Part shown: in pieces, positions 11,890 to 20,923 of the stretch
Layout: each line of letters begins with the position of its first letter
Numbering within the stretch: position 1 is the first letter of the stretch
NCBI GenBank assembly: GCA_024641945.1
Contig: JAHECD010000017.1
Coordinates: 1-60,094, forward strand
Direction: 5' to 3'
Origin: Rubrivivax sp.
GTDB lineage: Bacteria; Pseudomonadota; Gammaproteobacteria; Burkholderiales; Burkholderiaceae_C
DNA: 60,094 nt
Notes under the pieces: model-generated
What the model was told of the DNA's origin: nothing
Database searches by the model: none
What the model saw: only the letters and a program-made list of their open reading frames with translations
Position numbers and translations under genes: made by a program

Positions 11890-12849
11890 ATGCAACTGGG
11901 GACGCTCGACCGCACCCCGCCGCCGTTCTTTCGCCAGGGCCCGTCGGCGCTGACGAAGCTCGTCTTCTTTTCCGCGCTCGCGATCTTCCTGATGGCGGCC
12001 GACGCCAGGTTCCGTTTTGTCGAGACGTTGCGTGCAGCCCTTGCCACCGTGCTGCTTCCGGTGGAACAAGCGTTGATCGTGCCGGTGCGGCTTTGGGAAG
12101 GCGGCGGTGAGTATTTGCAGGGCCTCCAGGCAGCGCTGACGGCCGAACGTGAGGCCAAGGCCGCGCTCACCCGACAAGCCGAGAAGGCGGTTCGCGCCGA
12201 CCAGCTTGCGTCCGAAAACCAGCGCCTTCGCGCTCTCCTCGATCTGCGCCCGGCGCTGACCGTGCGCTCGGTGTCTGCAGAAGTGATGTACGAGGCGAGC
12301 GATCCGTACTCACGCAAGGTTTTCATCGATCGCGGACAGGCAAGCGGCGTGGTGCGCGGCGCTCCCGTGATCAACGAGGCTGGCGTGCTGGGCCAGGTCA
12401 CACGCGTGTATCCGCTGAACGCCGAGGTGACGCTTCTCACCGACCGAGACGCCGCGATTCCCGTCTTCAATCCGCGTACCCAACAGCGCAGCGTGGCGTT
12501 CGGCGGCGCTGGCGGAGGCTCCAGCCCGGCGATGGAACTGCGCTTCATGGCAGGACACGCGGATGTGCAGCCGGGTGACCTGTTGACGACGAGTGGCATC
12601 GACGGCGTCTACCCCCCAGGCATGCCAGTGGCCAAGGTCATCTCGGTCGACCGGCGTGCAGACAGCGGCTTTGCGCGGATCGCGTTGGCGCCTGTCGCGT
12701 CGCCCGATGGGGTGCGACACGTGCTGGTGCTGGAGCCACTGACGACACAGCCGCTGGTGCGCGCCGAAGCTGAGTCGGCCGCGACCGCGCCAGCGTCGGC
12801 GCCTGCCAGCGCGGCGGCCTCCCGGCCGGCCCGCGCCGCGAGCCGTTGA
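11890..12849 (+). CDS. mreC: Rod-shape determining protein MreC
   Basis: A 319-residue bitopic inner-membrane protein linking MreB filaments to periplasmic PBP2. One transmembrane helix (about residues 20-40, LTKLVFFSALAIFLMAA) is followed by a periplasmic coiled coil (residues 70-115). The MreC beta-domains come next, with typical segments KVFIDRGQASGV, VINEAGVLGQV and DLLTTSGIDGVYPPGMPV. The C-terminal 40 residues are Ala/Pro-rich and probably disordered. It sits in the mre operon, 21 bp after mreB and 19 bp before mreD. Confidence 0.97.
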   Translation: MQLGTLDRTPPPFFRQGPSALTKLVFFSALAIFLMAADARFRFVETLRAALATVLLPVEQALIVPVRLWEGGGEYLQGLQAALTAEREAKAALTRQAEKAVRADQLASENQRLRALLDLRPALTVRSVSAEVMYEASDPYSRKVFIDRGQASGVVRGAPVINEAGVLGQVTRVYPLNAEVTLLTDRDAAIPVFNPRTQQRSVAFGGAGGGSSPAMELRFMAGHADVQPGDLLTTSGIDGVYPPGMPVAKVISVDRRADSGFARIALAPVASPDGVRHVLVLEPLTTQPLVRAEAESAATAPASAPASAAASRPARAASR

Positions 12850-12868
12850 AGCCAGGAAAGATGCAAGA

Positions 12869-13399
12869 GTGCGCCCCATGATCATGCCGCGCGGGTCGAA
12901 TCAGCTGCTGTTGCCGGTAAATCCGTTCTTCATCGGGCTTACTTTGCTCGTCGCGCTCGGCCTGAATATGCTCCCACTGGGGCGTCAGCCTGCGCTGCCC
13001 GACCTTCTGGCATTGGTGCTTGTATTCTGGAACGTGCACCAGCCGCGCCGCGTGGGGGTCGGCTTGGCGTTCATGTTTGGTCTGATGATGGACGTGCATG
13101 ACGGTGCGCGGCTGGGGCAGCATGCGCTGGCCTATTCGCTGCTGAGCTTCGGTGCCATCGCGATGCACCGCCGGCTCCTGTGGTTCGGGCCGATCGAACA
13201 GGCGTTGCAGGTTCTGCCGCTTTTTGTCGTCGCGACACTGGTTTCGGTGGCGGCACGCATGGCGGTCGGCGGCATGTTCCCCGGATGGTCGTTTCTGCTG
13301 TCCCCGTTGTTCGAGTCCCTGCTCTGGCCCTTGGCTGCGGCACTGCTGCTGGCACCTCAGCGGCGCGCACCGGATCCGGACGAAAATCGGCCGCTCTGA
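12869..13399 (+). CDS. mreD: Rod-shape determining protein MreD
   Basis: A 176-residue polytopic inner-membrane partner of MreC with about five hydrophobic helices (for example NPFFIGLTLLVALGLNML and ALPDLLALVLVFWNV). The family motif around GLMMDVHDGARLGQHAL is present. I take GTG 12869 as start, because AGGAAAG at 12854-12860 lies 8 nt upstream; ATG at 12878 or 12884 is an alternative. It precedes mrdA by 31 bp in the same operon. Confidence 0.93.
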   Translation: MRPMIMPRGSNQLLLPVNPFFIGLTLLVALGLNMLPLGRQPALPDLLALVLVFWNVHQPRRVGVGLAFMFGLMMDVHDGARLGQHALAYSLLSFGAIAMHRRLLWFGPIEQALQVLPLFVVATLVSVAARMAVGGMFPGWSFLLSPLFESLLWPLAAALLLAPQRRAPDPDENRPL

Positions 13400-13430
13400 T
13401 GTTTCCCGATCCCATGCCGGCATCTGAACG

Positions 13431-15395
13431 ATGGAGCTGAAGAACCTCGAAGCGGAGCTGGACCGATTCCGTGGGCGGTTGCTCGCCGCGGCGATGTTCG
13501 TGCTCTTCTGCTTTTCCCTTTTGTCGGCGCGGCTGGTCTACCTCCAGGTTTTCCGCCACGATGAGCTGTCCACGCAGGCCGAAGCAAATCGCATCGCGGT
13601 CGTGCCCGTTGTCCCCAACCGGGGCCTGATCGTCGACCGCAACGGGATCGTGCTGGCGACGAACTATTCGGCCTATACGCTGGAGGTGTCGCCTCGGCGC
13701 GGCGCCGATCTGGACGCGCTGATCGACGAATTGGCGCAGATCGTCGAGATTGCACCGCGCGATCGACGGCGCTTCAAGCGGCTGCAGGAAGAGCTCAAGG
13801 GCGCCGACTCGCTGCCGATCCGCACCAAGCTCACCGACGAGGAAGTTGCGCGCTTCACGGCACAACGGTTTCGATTCCCGGGGGTCGAGGTCAAGGCGCG
13901 CCTTTTCCGCAGCTACCCGCTTGGCGAGGTAGGCAGCCACATGCTGGGGTATATCGGTCGTGTCAATCAGGCCGAGAAGCAGGGCATGGAGGACTGGTCG
14001 GACGAACAGCAGGCCAACTACAAAGGTACCGAGTACATCGGCAAGCTGGGCCTGGAGCAGAGCTACGAAGCCGAGTTGCACGGGACCACGGGCTTCGAGG
14101 AGGTGGAGACGAGTGCCGGCGGCCGTGCAGTGCGCCGGCTCGACAGCCACCCTTCCACACCCGGCAACAAGCTCGTGCTGTCGGTGGATATCCGCCTTCA
14201 GGCGATGGTCGAAGAGCTCTTCGGCGATCGGCGAGGCGCACTCGTGGCCATCGACCCGCGCAGCGGCGAAGTGCTGGCCTTCGTCAGCATGCCGACTTTC
14301 GACCCCAATCTTTTCGTGGACGGCATCGACACCGAGAGCTGGCGCGAACTCAACGAGAGCATCGACAAGCCCTTGTTGAACCGCGCCTTGCGCGGCACCT
14401 ATCCGCCGGGCTCGACCTTCAAGCCTTTCATGGCGATGGCGGCATTGCGGACCGGCAAGCGCAGCCCGACGATGGTCATCAACGACGGTGGCTCGTTCCA
14501 GTTCGGGAACCACACGTTCCGTAGCCACGGCGATCACGGGCTCGGCCCGGTGGACATGGTGAAGTCCATCGTCAAGTCGAGCAATGTGTACTACTACTCG
14601 CTTGCCAACGAGATGGGCGTGGACCTGATGCACGATCAGCTCGAACCGTTCGGTCTGGGCGTGAAGACCGGCATCGACCTGGAAAACGAGGTCACAGGCC
14701 TGCTGCCGTCGACGGAATGGAAGCGGCGTTACTACAAGAAGCCCGAGCAGCAGAAGTGGTATGCCGGCGAGACGATCTCCCTCGGCATCGGCCAGGGATA
14801 CAACAACTTCACGGCCCTTCAACTCGCCAGTGCCAGCGCGACGCTTGTCTCGGGCGGGCAGCGGTTTAAGCCCAGGCTGGTACGCGAGATCGAAGATGTG
14901 GGCACTCATGCGCGCCGCCTCGTCGCGCATGACGCACTGACGCCGCTGCCGTTGAAACCCGAGCATGTGGATCTCATCCGCCGTGCGTTGTACGGCGTGA
15001 CACAGGACGGCACGTCGACACGTGTGTTCGTCGGCGCGCCCTATGCCAGCGGCGGCAAGACCGGTACCGCGCAGGCCGTCGGCATCGGCAAGAACGAGAA
15101 ATACAACGCCGCCAAGCTCGAAGAGCACAAGCGCGACCACTCGCTGTACATCGCGATGGCGCCGATCGACGCGCCGACGGTGGCACTGGCCGTGATCGTC
15201 GAAAACGCCGGCTTCGGCTCGGAGGCGGCCGCACCGATCGCGCGCCGGGTCTTCGACTACCTGCTGCTCGGCCTGTACCCGAGCGAGGAAGACATCGCAC
15301 TCACGCAGATGGGCAAGTCCAGCGCGCCGGTGGGCACCCCACGACGCGCGGTCGACATTCCGCTGGCCGGCCAGACGCTCGGGGCGCCGCAGTGA
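13431..15395 (+). CDS. mrdA: Penicillin-binding protein 2 (elongation transpeptidase)
   Basis: A 654-residue class B PBP that cross-links lateral-wall peptidoglycan with RodA. The N-terminal transmembrane helix spans residues 17-38, followed by the pedestal domain. The transpeptidase motifs are complete: SxxK in PPGSTFKPFM (near residue 330), SxN in KSSNVYYYS (near 384) and KTG in SGGKTGTAQAVG (near 540). The length is normal. It ends overlapping the rodA start by 4 bp (GTGA), so PBP2 and RodA are translationally coupled. Confidence 0.97.
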   Translation: MELKNLEAELDRFRGRLLAAAMFVLFCFSLLSARLVYLQVFRHDELSTQAEANRIAVVPVVPNRGLIVDRNGIVLATNYSAYTLEVSPRRGADLDALIDELAQIVEIAPRDRRRFKRLQEELKGADSLPIRTKLTDEEVARFTAQRFRFPGVEVKARLFRSYPLGEVGSHMLGYIGRVNQAEKQGMEDWSDEQQANYKGTEYIGKLGLEQSYEAELHGTTGFEEVETSAGGRAVRRLDSHPSTPGNKLVLSVDIRLQAMVEELFGDRRGALVAIDPRSGEVLAFVSMPTFDPNLFVDGIDTESWRELNESIDKPLLNRALRGTYPPGSTFKPFMAMAALRTGKRSPTMVINDGGSFQFGNHTFRSHGDHGLGPVDMVKSIVKSSNVYYYSLANEMGVDLMHDQLEPFGLGVKTGIDLENEVTGLLPSTEWKRRYYKKPEQQKWYAGETISLGIGQGYNNFTALQLASASATLVSGGQRFKPRLVREIEDVGTHARRLVAHDALTPLPLKPEHVDLIRRALYGVTQDGTSTRVFVGAPYASGGKTGTAQAVGIGKNEKYNAAKLEEHKRDHSLYIAMAPIDAPTVALAVIVENAGFGSEAAAPIARRVFDYLLLGLYPSEEDIALTQMGKSSAPVGTPRRAVDIPLAGQTLGAPQ

Positions 15396-16546
15396 ACGCC
15401 GTCTTCGATCGTCCTTCGGCCTGGCAGCGCTTGTCCCCCGTCTTCCGAGGTTTCGACGGGCCGCTCCTGCTGGCCATCGCGGTGGTCGCGGCCATCGGTA
15501 TGGTCACGATGTATTCGGCCGGCTTCGACCATGGCACGCGTTTCGTCGATCACGGCCGCAACCTTCTCCTGGCAACGGTCGTGCTCTTCATCGCGGCGCA
15601 GGTCCCGCCGCAGAAGCTGATGGCGTTGGCAGTGCCGCTTTATGCGGCGGGCATCGCGCTATTGCTGGCGACGGCGGTGTTCGGCCTCACGAAGAAGGGC
15701 GCTACGCGCTGGCTCAATGTCGGCGTCGTGATCCAGCCCAGCGAGGTGATGAAGATCGCTGTGCCGCTGATGCTGGCGTGGTGGTTCCAGAAGCGCGAGG
15801 GGCAATTGCGCATGGGCGACTTCGTCGTCGCCGGCATCATCCTGTTGCTGCCTGTGGGACTGGTCGTGAAGCAGCCCGATCTGGGAACCGCGATCCTCAT
15901 CCTCTCGGCCGGGCTTTATGTGATCTTCTTCGCCGGGCTCAGCTGGAAACTGATTCTGCCGGTGATGCTGTTGGGCGCCATCGGCATCGTGGCACTGATC
16001 GTCACGGAGCCGACGATCTGCCAGCCAGGGGTCGACTGGCCGTTCCTTCGCGAGTACCAGCGCCACCGCATCTGTACATTGCTCGACCCCACGAAGGACC
16101 CGCTGGGCAAGGGGTTTCACATCATCCAGGGCATGATCGCGATCGGGTCCGGCGGTCTCACCGGCAAAGGTTTCATGGCCGGCACGCAGACCCATCTGGA
16201 GTTCATTCCGGAACGCACCACCGACTTCATCTTCGCTGCGTTGTCGGAGGAATTCGGACTCGCGGGCGTGGCGGCGCTGCTGATCGGCTATACGTTCCTC
16301 ATCCTGCGCGGGTTGATGATCGCCGGCGATGCGCCCACGGTCTTTTCCCGTCTGTTGGCCGGTGCGATCACCTTGAGCTTCTTCACCTACGTGTTCGTCA
16401 ATATGGGCATGGTCAGCGGCATCCTGCCCGTGGTCGGCGTGCCGTTGCCCTTCATCAGCTACGGGGGCACCGCGATGGTGACGCTCGGCCTGGGCCTTGG
16501 GATATTGATGTCGGTCGCCAAGAGCCGGCGCCTGATGCAGAGCTGA
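15392..16546 (+). CDS. rodA: Peptidoglycan glycosyltransferase RodA (SEDS)
   Basis: A 384-residue SEDS-family polymerase with about ten transmembrane helices that makes lateral-wall glycan with PBP2. Family motifs: TKKGATRWLNVGVVIQPSE, KQPDLGTAILIL, FIPERTTDFIFAALSEEFG and PFISYGGTAMVTLGLGLGI. It starts at GTG 15392 inside the mrdA stop. It is the last gene of the mre operon and is convergent with the sensor kinase gene, 20 bp away. Confidence 0.97.
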   Translation: MNAVFDRPSAWQRLSPVFRGFDGPLLLAIAVVAAIGMVTMYSAGFDHGTRFVDHGRNLLLATVVLFIAAQVPPQKLMALAVPLYAAGIALLLATAVFGLTKKGATRWLNVGVVIQPSEVMKIAVPLMLAWWFQKREGQLRMGDFVVAGIILLLPVGLVVKQPDLGTAILILSAGLYVIFFAGLSWKLILPVMLLGAIGIVALIVTEPTICQPGVDWPFLREYQRHRICTLLDPTKDPLGKGFHIIQGMIAIGSGGLTGKGFMAGTQTHLEFIPERTTDFIFAALSEEFGLAGVAALLIGYTFLILRGLMIAGDAPTVFSRLLAGAITLSFFTYVFVNMGMVSGILPVVGVPLPFISYGGTAMVTLGLGLGILMSVAKSRRLMQS

Positions 16547-16566
16547 GACGCGCGGCGGGCCTGCGG

Positions 16567-18036
16567 TCAGGGCGTTGCGGGGTGCAGATTGAAGCGCACG
16601 GTGAACAGCGTTCCTGGCCCGTCGTCCGCCAGGGATGGCCGTTCCTTTGCGTCGGCGATGGATATTTCGGCATCGTGCCGGTTAGCAATCTCCTGAACGA
16701 TGGCCAGTCCCAGGCCGGTGCCGTCGACACCCGTGCCCAAGGTGCGATAGAAGGCCTGGAAGACGAGCGCACGTTCAGCCGTAGGGATGCCAGGGCCGGA
16801 ATCCTCGACCTCGAGGACGAGAACCTGGCCGAACGGGTCGGGAGTGACGCGTGCCGTCACCGTGCCGCCGCGCGGCGTGTACTGCAGGGCGTTGTCGACC
16901 AGGTTGCGGAGCAACTCGCCGATCAGTATCGGCTGGCCCGAAAGCATGGCGGCTCCACCGGGATCCGCGCCTTCGTAGCCGAGGTCGATTCGTTTGTCCA
17001 TCGCCTTGGGTACGAAGTCGCGCACGACTTCCTGGGTCAACGCTGCCAGGTCGACGGGCTGCGGCCGCAGCGCGCTTTCCTGGTCCTCTGCACGCGCCAT
17101 CGCCAACAACTGGTTCACCGAATGCGCGGCGCGCTGACTGGATACGGCGATTTGCTGCAACGCCTCCTTCAGGGCCTGCGGGTCGCGCTGCCCGGCGTCG
17201 ATTTCGCGCGCAGCCAGCTCGGCCTGCATCCGCAGGCCGGCCAGGGGCGTCTTCAGCTGATGTGCGGCGTCGGCGAGAAAGTGCTTCTGCGCGGCGATCG
17301 ACTTGTCCAGGCGGCCGAGCAGATCGTTGATGGAGCTGACGAGGGGCGCCACCTCTTCAGGCGCGTCGCGCACGTCGATCGGGCTCAGGTCGCCACTGTC
17401 GCGCTTGCGGATTCGCTGCTGCAACTCGTTGAGCGGCCGGATCCCGCGCGCCAGCGCGAGCCAGACGAGCAACACCGCCAATGGCAGGATGATGAACTGC
17501 GGAAGGATCACGCCCTTGATGATTTCGGTGGCCAGGCGAGAGCGCTTCTGCAGCGTCTCGGCCTGCTGGACCAGCACGCCATGGCTGTCGGGGTCATTCG
17601 GCAGAGGCACCCAGATGAACGCTACGCGAACGCGCTCGTCGCGCATCAGGTCGTCGCGGTATTGGAGCGAGCGGCTGAACGGCAGGTCTTCCGGGACCGG
17701 CAGGTCGCGGTCGCCTGCGACGAACTCGCCGCGTGCGCCGAGCACCTGAAAGTAGACTTGATCGACGTCGTCGCTGCGCAGCAGGTTGAGGGTGGCCGGC
17801 TCGCTGAGCCTGACCCTTGGCGTTCCACCGGACTTCGCCGGCTTCTCGATGACCACTTGAGTCGCCAGCAGCCCAGCCATCTCACCCAATTCGCGGTCGT
17901 ACGGCTGGTTCGCAATGTCCTGTGCCACGACACCTGTCAGCGCCAGGCTCATGGGCCACAGCAACAGCAGCGGCGCGAGCATCCAGTCGAGGATCTCTCC
18001 GAACAGCGAGCGTTGATCCCCGGCGGTGCTGCTCAT
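16567..18036 (-). CDS. TctE-like sensor histidine kinase
   Basis: A 489-residue inner-membrane kinase with two transmembrane helices (about residues 18-40 and 175-195) flanking a periplasmic 2CSK_N-type sensor. A HAMP region follows, then the H-box ADAAHQLKTPLAGLRMQAE, N-box LRNLVDNALQYTP, G1 VEDSGPGIP and G2 GTGLGLAIVQEIA. The architecture matches the TctE group, which often responds to tricarboxylates, but no transporter gene is adjacent and the signal is unknown. The regulator gene lies 36 bp upstream. Confidence 0.9.
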   Translation of the reverse strand: MSSTAGDQRSLFGEILDWMLAPLLLLWPMSLALTGVVAQDIANQPYDRELGEMAGLLATQVVIEKPAKSGGTPRVRLSEPATLNLLRSDDVDQVYFQVLGARGEFVAGDRDLPVPEDLPFSRSLQYRDDLMRDERVRVAFIWVPLPNDPDSHGVLVQQAETLQKRSRLATEIIKGVILPQFIILPLAVLLVWLALARGIRPLNELQQRIRKRDSGDLSPIDVRDAPEEVAPLVSSINDLLGRLDKSIAAQKHFLADAAHQLKTPLAGLRMQAELAAREIDAGQRDPQALKEALQQIAVSSQRAAHSVNQLLAMARAEDQESALRPQPVDLAALTQEVVRDFVPKAMDKRIDLGYEGADPGGAAMLSGQPILIGELLRNLVDNALQYTPRGGTVTARVTPDPFGQVLVLEVEDSGPGIPTAERALVFQAFYRTLGTGVDGTGLGLAIVQEIANRHDAEISIADAKERPSLADDGPGTLFTVRFNLHPATP

Positions 18037-18072
18037 GGAAATCGGCGCGGCTTGGCACGCCGAAGGCGCAAC

Positions 18073-18744
18073 TCAGGCAGCGATCTTCTCGAGACAGTAG
18101 CCCAGTCCGCGCACCGTGGCGATCCGAACCGGCCCCTGTTCGATCTTCTTTCGCAGGCGGTGGATGTAGACCTCGATCGCATTCGTGCTCACTTCCTCGC
18201 CCCATTCGCACAACCGCTCGACCAATTGATCCTTGCTGACGAGCCGGCCGGCACGTTGCAGCAGAACTTCGAGCAGGCTCAGTTCGCGCGCCGACAGCTC
18301 GATCATCTGCTCGTCGATGTAGGCCACCCTGCCGGTGGCGTCGAATGTGAGCGGTCCGTGTTTGATCACGGTGGACGCCGTACCCAGGCCGCGCCTCGTC
18401 AGGGCGCGCACCCGCGCCTCGAGCTCCTGAAGCGAAAAGGGCTTGGCCATGTAGTCGTCGGCGCCGAGGTCCAGCCCTTTGACACGCTGCTCGACACTGT
18501 CCGCCGCTGTCAGGATCAGCACCGGCACGCTCGAGCCGCGTGCGCGCAACTTGCGCAAGACCTCCAGCCCGTGCAGCTTGGGCAGCCCGAGATCGAGAAT
18601 CAGCAGGTCGAATTCGTGTGACGCCAATGCGGCGTCCGCCTCGGTACCGCTGGCCACCTGGTCGACGGCGTAGCCTCCAGCCCGCAACGAGCGGAGCAAC
18701 CCATCCGCCAGCACTTGGTCATCCTCGGCGATCAAGATCCGCAT
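18073..18744 (-). CDS. OmpR-family response regulator (TctD-like)
   Basis: A 223-residue receiver plus winged-helix regulator. The acidic pocket is IAEDD, the phosphoacceptor Asp is in LLILDLGLP (near residue 51), the conserved Lys is in YMAKPF, and the C-terminal Trans_reg_C domain ends IATVRGLGYCLEK. The start is fixed by AAGGAGACAAGCG before ATG. It is the upstream partner of the TctE-like kinase gene and diverges from recA. Confidence 0.94.
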   Translation of the reverse strand: MRILIAEDDQVLADGLLRSLRAGGYAVDQVASGTEADAALASHEFDLLILDLGLPKLHGLEVLRKLRARGSSVPVLILTAADSVEQRVKGLDLGADDYMAKPFSLQELEARVRALTRRGLGTASTVIKHGPLTFDATGRVAYIDEQMIELSARELSLLEVLLQRAGRLVSKDQLVERLCEWGEEVSTNAIEVYIHRLRKKIEQGPVRIATVRGLGYCLEKIAA

Positions 18745-18851
18745 CGCTTGTCTCCTTGGCGCCTTGATGACGCTGCTTGTTGCTGACCGGCCCCGGCCTG
18801 CTTGATGGATCGATTCTAGGCACCAGCCCGGCCGACCGGAAACCTCCGGTC

Positions 18852-18883
18852 CTGTACGAAAAAACAACTGTACAAATTACCAG
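18852..18883 (+). promoter_or_regulatory. Two overlapping LexA-like (SOS) boxes upstream of recA
   Basis: Upstream of recA are CTGT-N8-ACAA at 18852-18867 and CTGT-N8-CCAG at 18868-18883. Each matches the proteobacterial LexA consensus CTGT-N8-ACAG at 7 of 8 fixed positions, and they are set end to end. They lie 37-68 bp before the recA ATG, where SOS operators normally sit. Function is inferred from position and motif. Confidence 0.55.
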
Positions 18884-18920
18884 CCATCTGAAATACTGGA
18901 CACTCAGCAAGGAGACTTGA

Positions 18921-19964
18921 ATGGACGCACCCGTGAAGGCACTGAACACTGAAAAGGCCAAGGCGCTGCAAGCCGCGCTGGCACAGATCGAAAAGCAGTT
19001 CGGCAAGGGATCCATCATGCGCCTGGGGGAGGGCGAAGTGGTCGACGACATCCAGGTCGTGTCCACAGGGTCGCTCGGGCTGGACATCGCGCTTGGTGTG
19101 GGCGGCTTGCCGCGCGGCCGGGTCGTCGAGATCTACGGCCCGGAATCATCGGGCAAGACAACGCTGACGCTGCAGGTCATCGCCGAGATGCAGAAGATCG
19201 CCGGCACCTGCGCCTTCATTGATGCGGAACATGCGCTGGATGCGCAATATGCGCAGAAGCTCGGAGTCAACTTGCAGGAACTGCTGATTTCGCAGCCTGA
19301 CACGGGTGAGCAGGCGCTTGAGATCGTGGATGCGCTCGTGCGGTCCGGGTCGGTCGACCTGATCGTTGTCGACTCCGTGGCTGCACTCACGCCCAAGGCC
19401 GAACTCGAGGGCGAAATGGGCGATTCTCTGCCAGGGTTGCAGGCGCGGTTGATGAGCCAGGCCCTGCGCAAGCTCACCGCGACGATCAAGAAGACCAACA
19501 CGATGGTCATTTTCATCAACCAGATCCGCATGAAGATCGGCGTGATGTTCGGGAATCCCGAGACCACGACCGGCGGCAATGCGCTCAAGTTCTATGCTTC
19601 GGTTCGGCTGGACATCCGGCGAACCGGCAGCATCAAGAAGGGCGACGAAGTCATCGGCAGCGAGACCAAGGTCAAGGTGGTCAAGAACAAGGTGGCGCCA
19701 CCCTTCAAGACGGCCGAGTTCGACATCCTCTATGGCGAAGGGATCAGCCGCGAGGGCGAGATCATCGACATGGGTGTCGAAGGGCGGGTGCTCGAGAAGA
19801 GCGGCGCCTGGTATGCCTACAACGGCGAGAAGATTGGCCAGGGCAAGGACAACGCACGCGAATTCCTGCGCGAAAATCCAGACATTGCCCACGAAATCGA
19901 GAACAAGGTGCGCGAGTCCGTTGGCATCCCGGCGCTTCCGGGCGCTTTGGGGGCGACCGAGTAA
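18921..19964 (+). CDS. recA: Recombinase RecA
   Basis: A 347-residue ATPase that forms filaments on single-stranded DNA, drives strand exchange and stimulates LexA self-cleavage. The Walker A motif is [13 protein letters not shown] (near residues 73-85), followed by DAEHALD, the DNA-binding L1/L2 region and the [22 protein letters not shown] block. AAGGAG precedes the ATG. It is preceded by LexA-like boxes and followed by recX 22 bp later. Confidence 0.99.
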   Translation: MDAPVKALNTEKAKALQAALAQIEKQFGKGSIMRLGEGEVVDDIQVVSTGSLGLDIALGVGGLPRGRVVEIYGPESSGKTTLTLQVIAEMQKIAGTCAFIDAEHALDAQYAQKLGVNLQELLISQPDTGEQALEIVDALVRSGSVDLIVVDSVAALTPKAELEGEMGDSLPGLQARLMSQALRKLTATIKKTNTMVIFINQIRMKIGVMFGNPETTTGGNALKFYASVRLDIRRTGSIKKGDEVIGSETKVKVVKNKVAPPFKTAEFDILYGEGISREGEIIDMGVEGRVLEKSGAWYAYNGEKIGQGKDNAREFLRENPDIAHEIENKVRESVGIPALPGALGATE

Positions 19965-19986
19965 CGCGGCGTCGGGAGCGCGCGGC

Positions 19987-20472
19987 GTGCAACGCCGACC
20001 CTTTCCCAGCCTTCGCGCCAAGGCACTGATGTGGCTTTCGCAGCGCGAGCACTCACGCCGTGAGCTCGGCCAGAAGTTGCATCGGTGGTTGGACGCCGCG
20101 AGCCGAGAAGACGTCGGCACACCAGTCTCGAGCGCTGACGACATCGAGCCCTTGCTGAATGCCCTGGTCGAAGCGGGCCACTTGTCCGACGACCGCTTCG
20201 TCGAAAGCCGGATTCACGTGCGCGCGGGCCGATTCGGGAATCGGCGAATCGAGATCGAACTGCGCCAGCATGGCGTCGAACTCGACCCCGAGTCACGTGC
20301 ATCGTTGGCGGCGTCCGAGACCGAGCGGGCGCGGCGCGTCCGCCACGCAAAGTTCGGACGACCCGCTGCCGATCCGGCCGACCGCGCGCGCCAGGCCCGA
20401 TTCCTTGCGGGGCGCGGGTTTTCGTCAGATGCCATCAAACGCGCACTGACCACCGACACCGGCGACGATTGA
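19987..20472 (+). CDS. recX: Regulatory protein RecX
   Basis: A 161-residue helical-repeat protein that caps RecA filaments and inhibits RecA. Family features: LRAKALMWLSQREHSRREL at the N-terminus, LVEAGHLSDDRFVESRIHVRAGRFG in the middle, and the C-terminal RARQARFLAGRGFSSDAIKRAL. The start is GTG 19987 with GGGAG at 19974-19978; no ATG is available. It lies just downstream of recA and probably shares its transcript. Confidence 0.92.
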   Translation: MQRRPFPSLRAKALMWLSQREHSRRELGQKLHRWLDAASREDVGTPVSSADDIEPLLNALVEAGHLSDDRFVESRIHVRAGRFGNRRIEIELRQHGVELDPESRASLAASETERARRVRHAKFGRPAADPADRARQARFLAGRGFSSDAIKRALTTDTGDD

Positions 20473-20923
20473 TCAGCCCGGCGGCGGCCTTTTTGACGCG
20501 GCGCAGCATGCTAAAGTCCTTCGCGCTGCGATCACCGCGGCAGGGCCGAATCGACGGCCCGCGTGTCGCCTGCAACCCGGGCCCTCCATGCCAGCCACAC
20601 CGTTATACGGGCCAAGTCAACGCCGACTAGTCTGGGTTCGCACCGTATGGCCCATTTTTGGCGGATGTCCCCAGTCTGCAGTTGTCGACATCTGTCGCGA
20701 AGGCAGTGACCGCGCATGGAGCCTCGCGGGGAGCGACGGTCTCGAAGTTGACGACCAGCCAACGGGTGTTGCGATTTTCCGGCAGCTACCGCCCTTCGGA
20801 TATGTCTGCCGTCAGCCCGGTGCCAACAAGCCGGGCCACAATTCGTCGGCACATGTGCCCCTACAGCCGCGCTGACGTGCGCACCTTCTGCAACCTCACA
20901 GGCTCCCGCGAGAGAACCAGCCC
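20473..20923. other. Non-coding region recX / sucC
   Basis: A 451-bp stretch with no gene I can support; its open frames (for example 20588-20875) lack family character. It contains TTGACG at 20493-20498 and GCTAAAGT at 20510-20517, which resemble promoter boxes but are too close together to be one sigma70 promoter. It probably holds the sucCD promoter and a long leader. Confidence 0.4.

Noticed and set aside
15778..18621. A 947-codon forward frame through rodA and antisense to the two-component genes
   Set aside because: No domain is recognisable, and both underlying regions encode well-conserved proteins in other frames.
20588..20875. Possible 95-codon gene between recX and sucC
   Set aside because: No ribosome site, no family character, and a competing overlapping frame of equal quality at 20658-20927.
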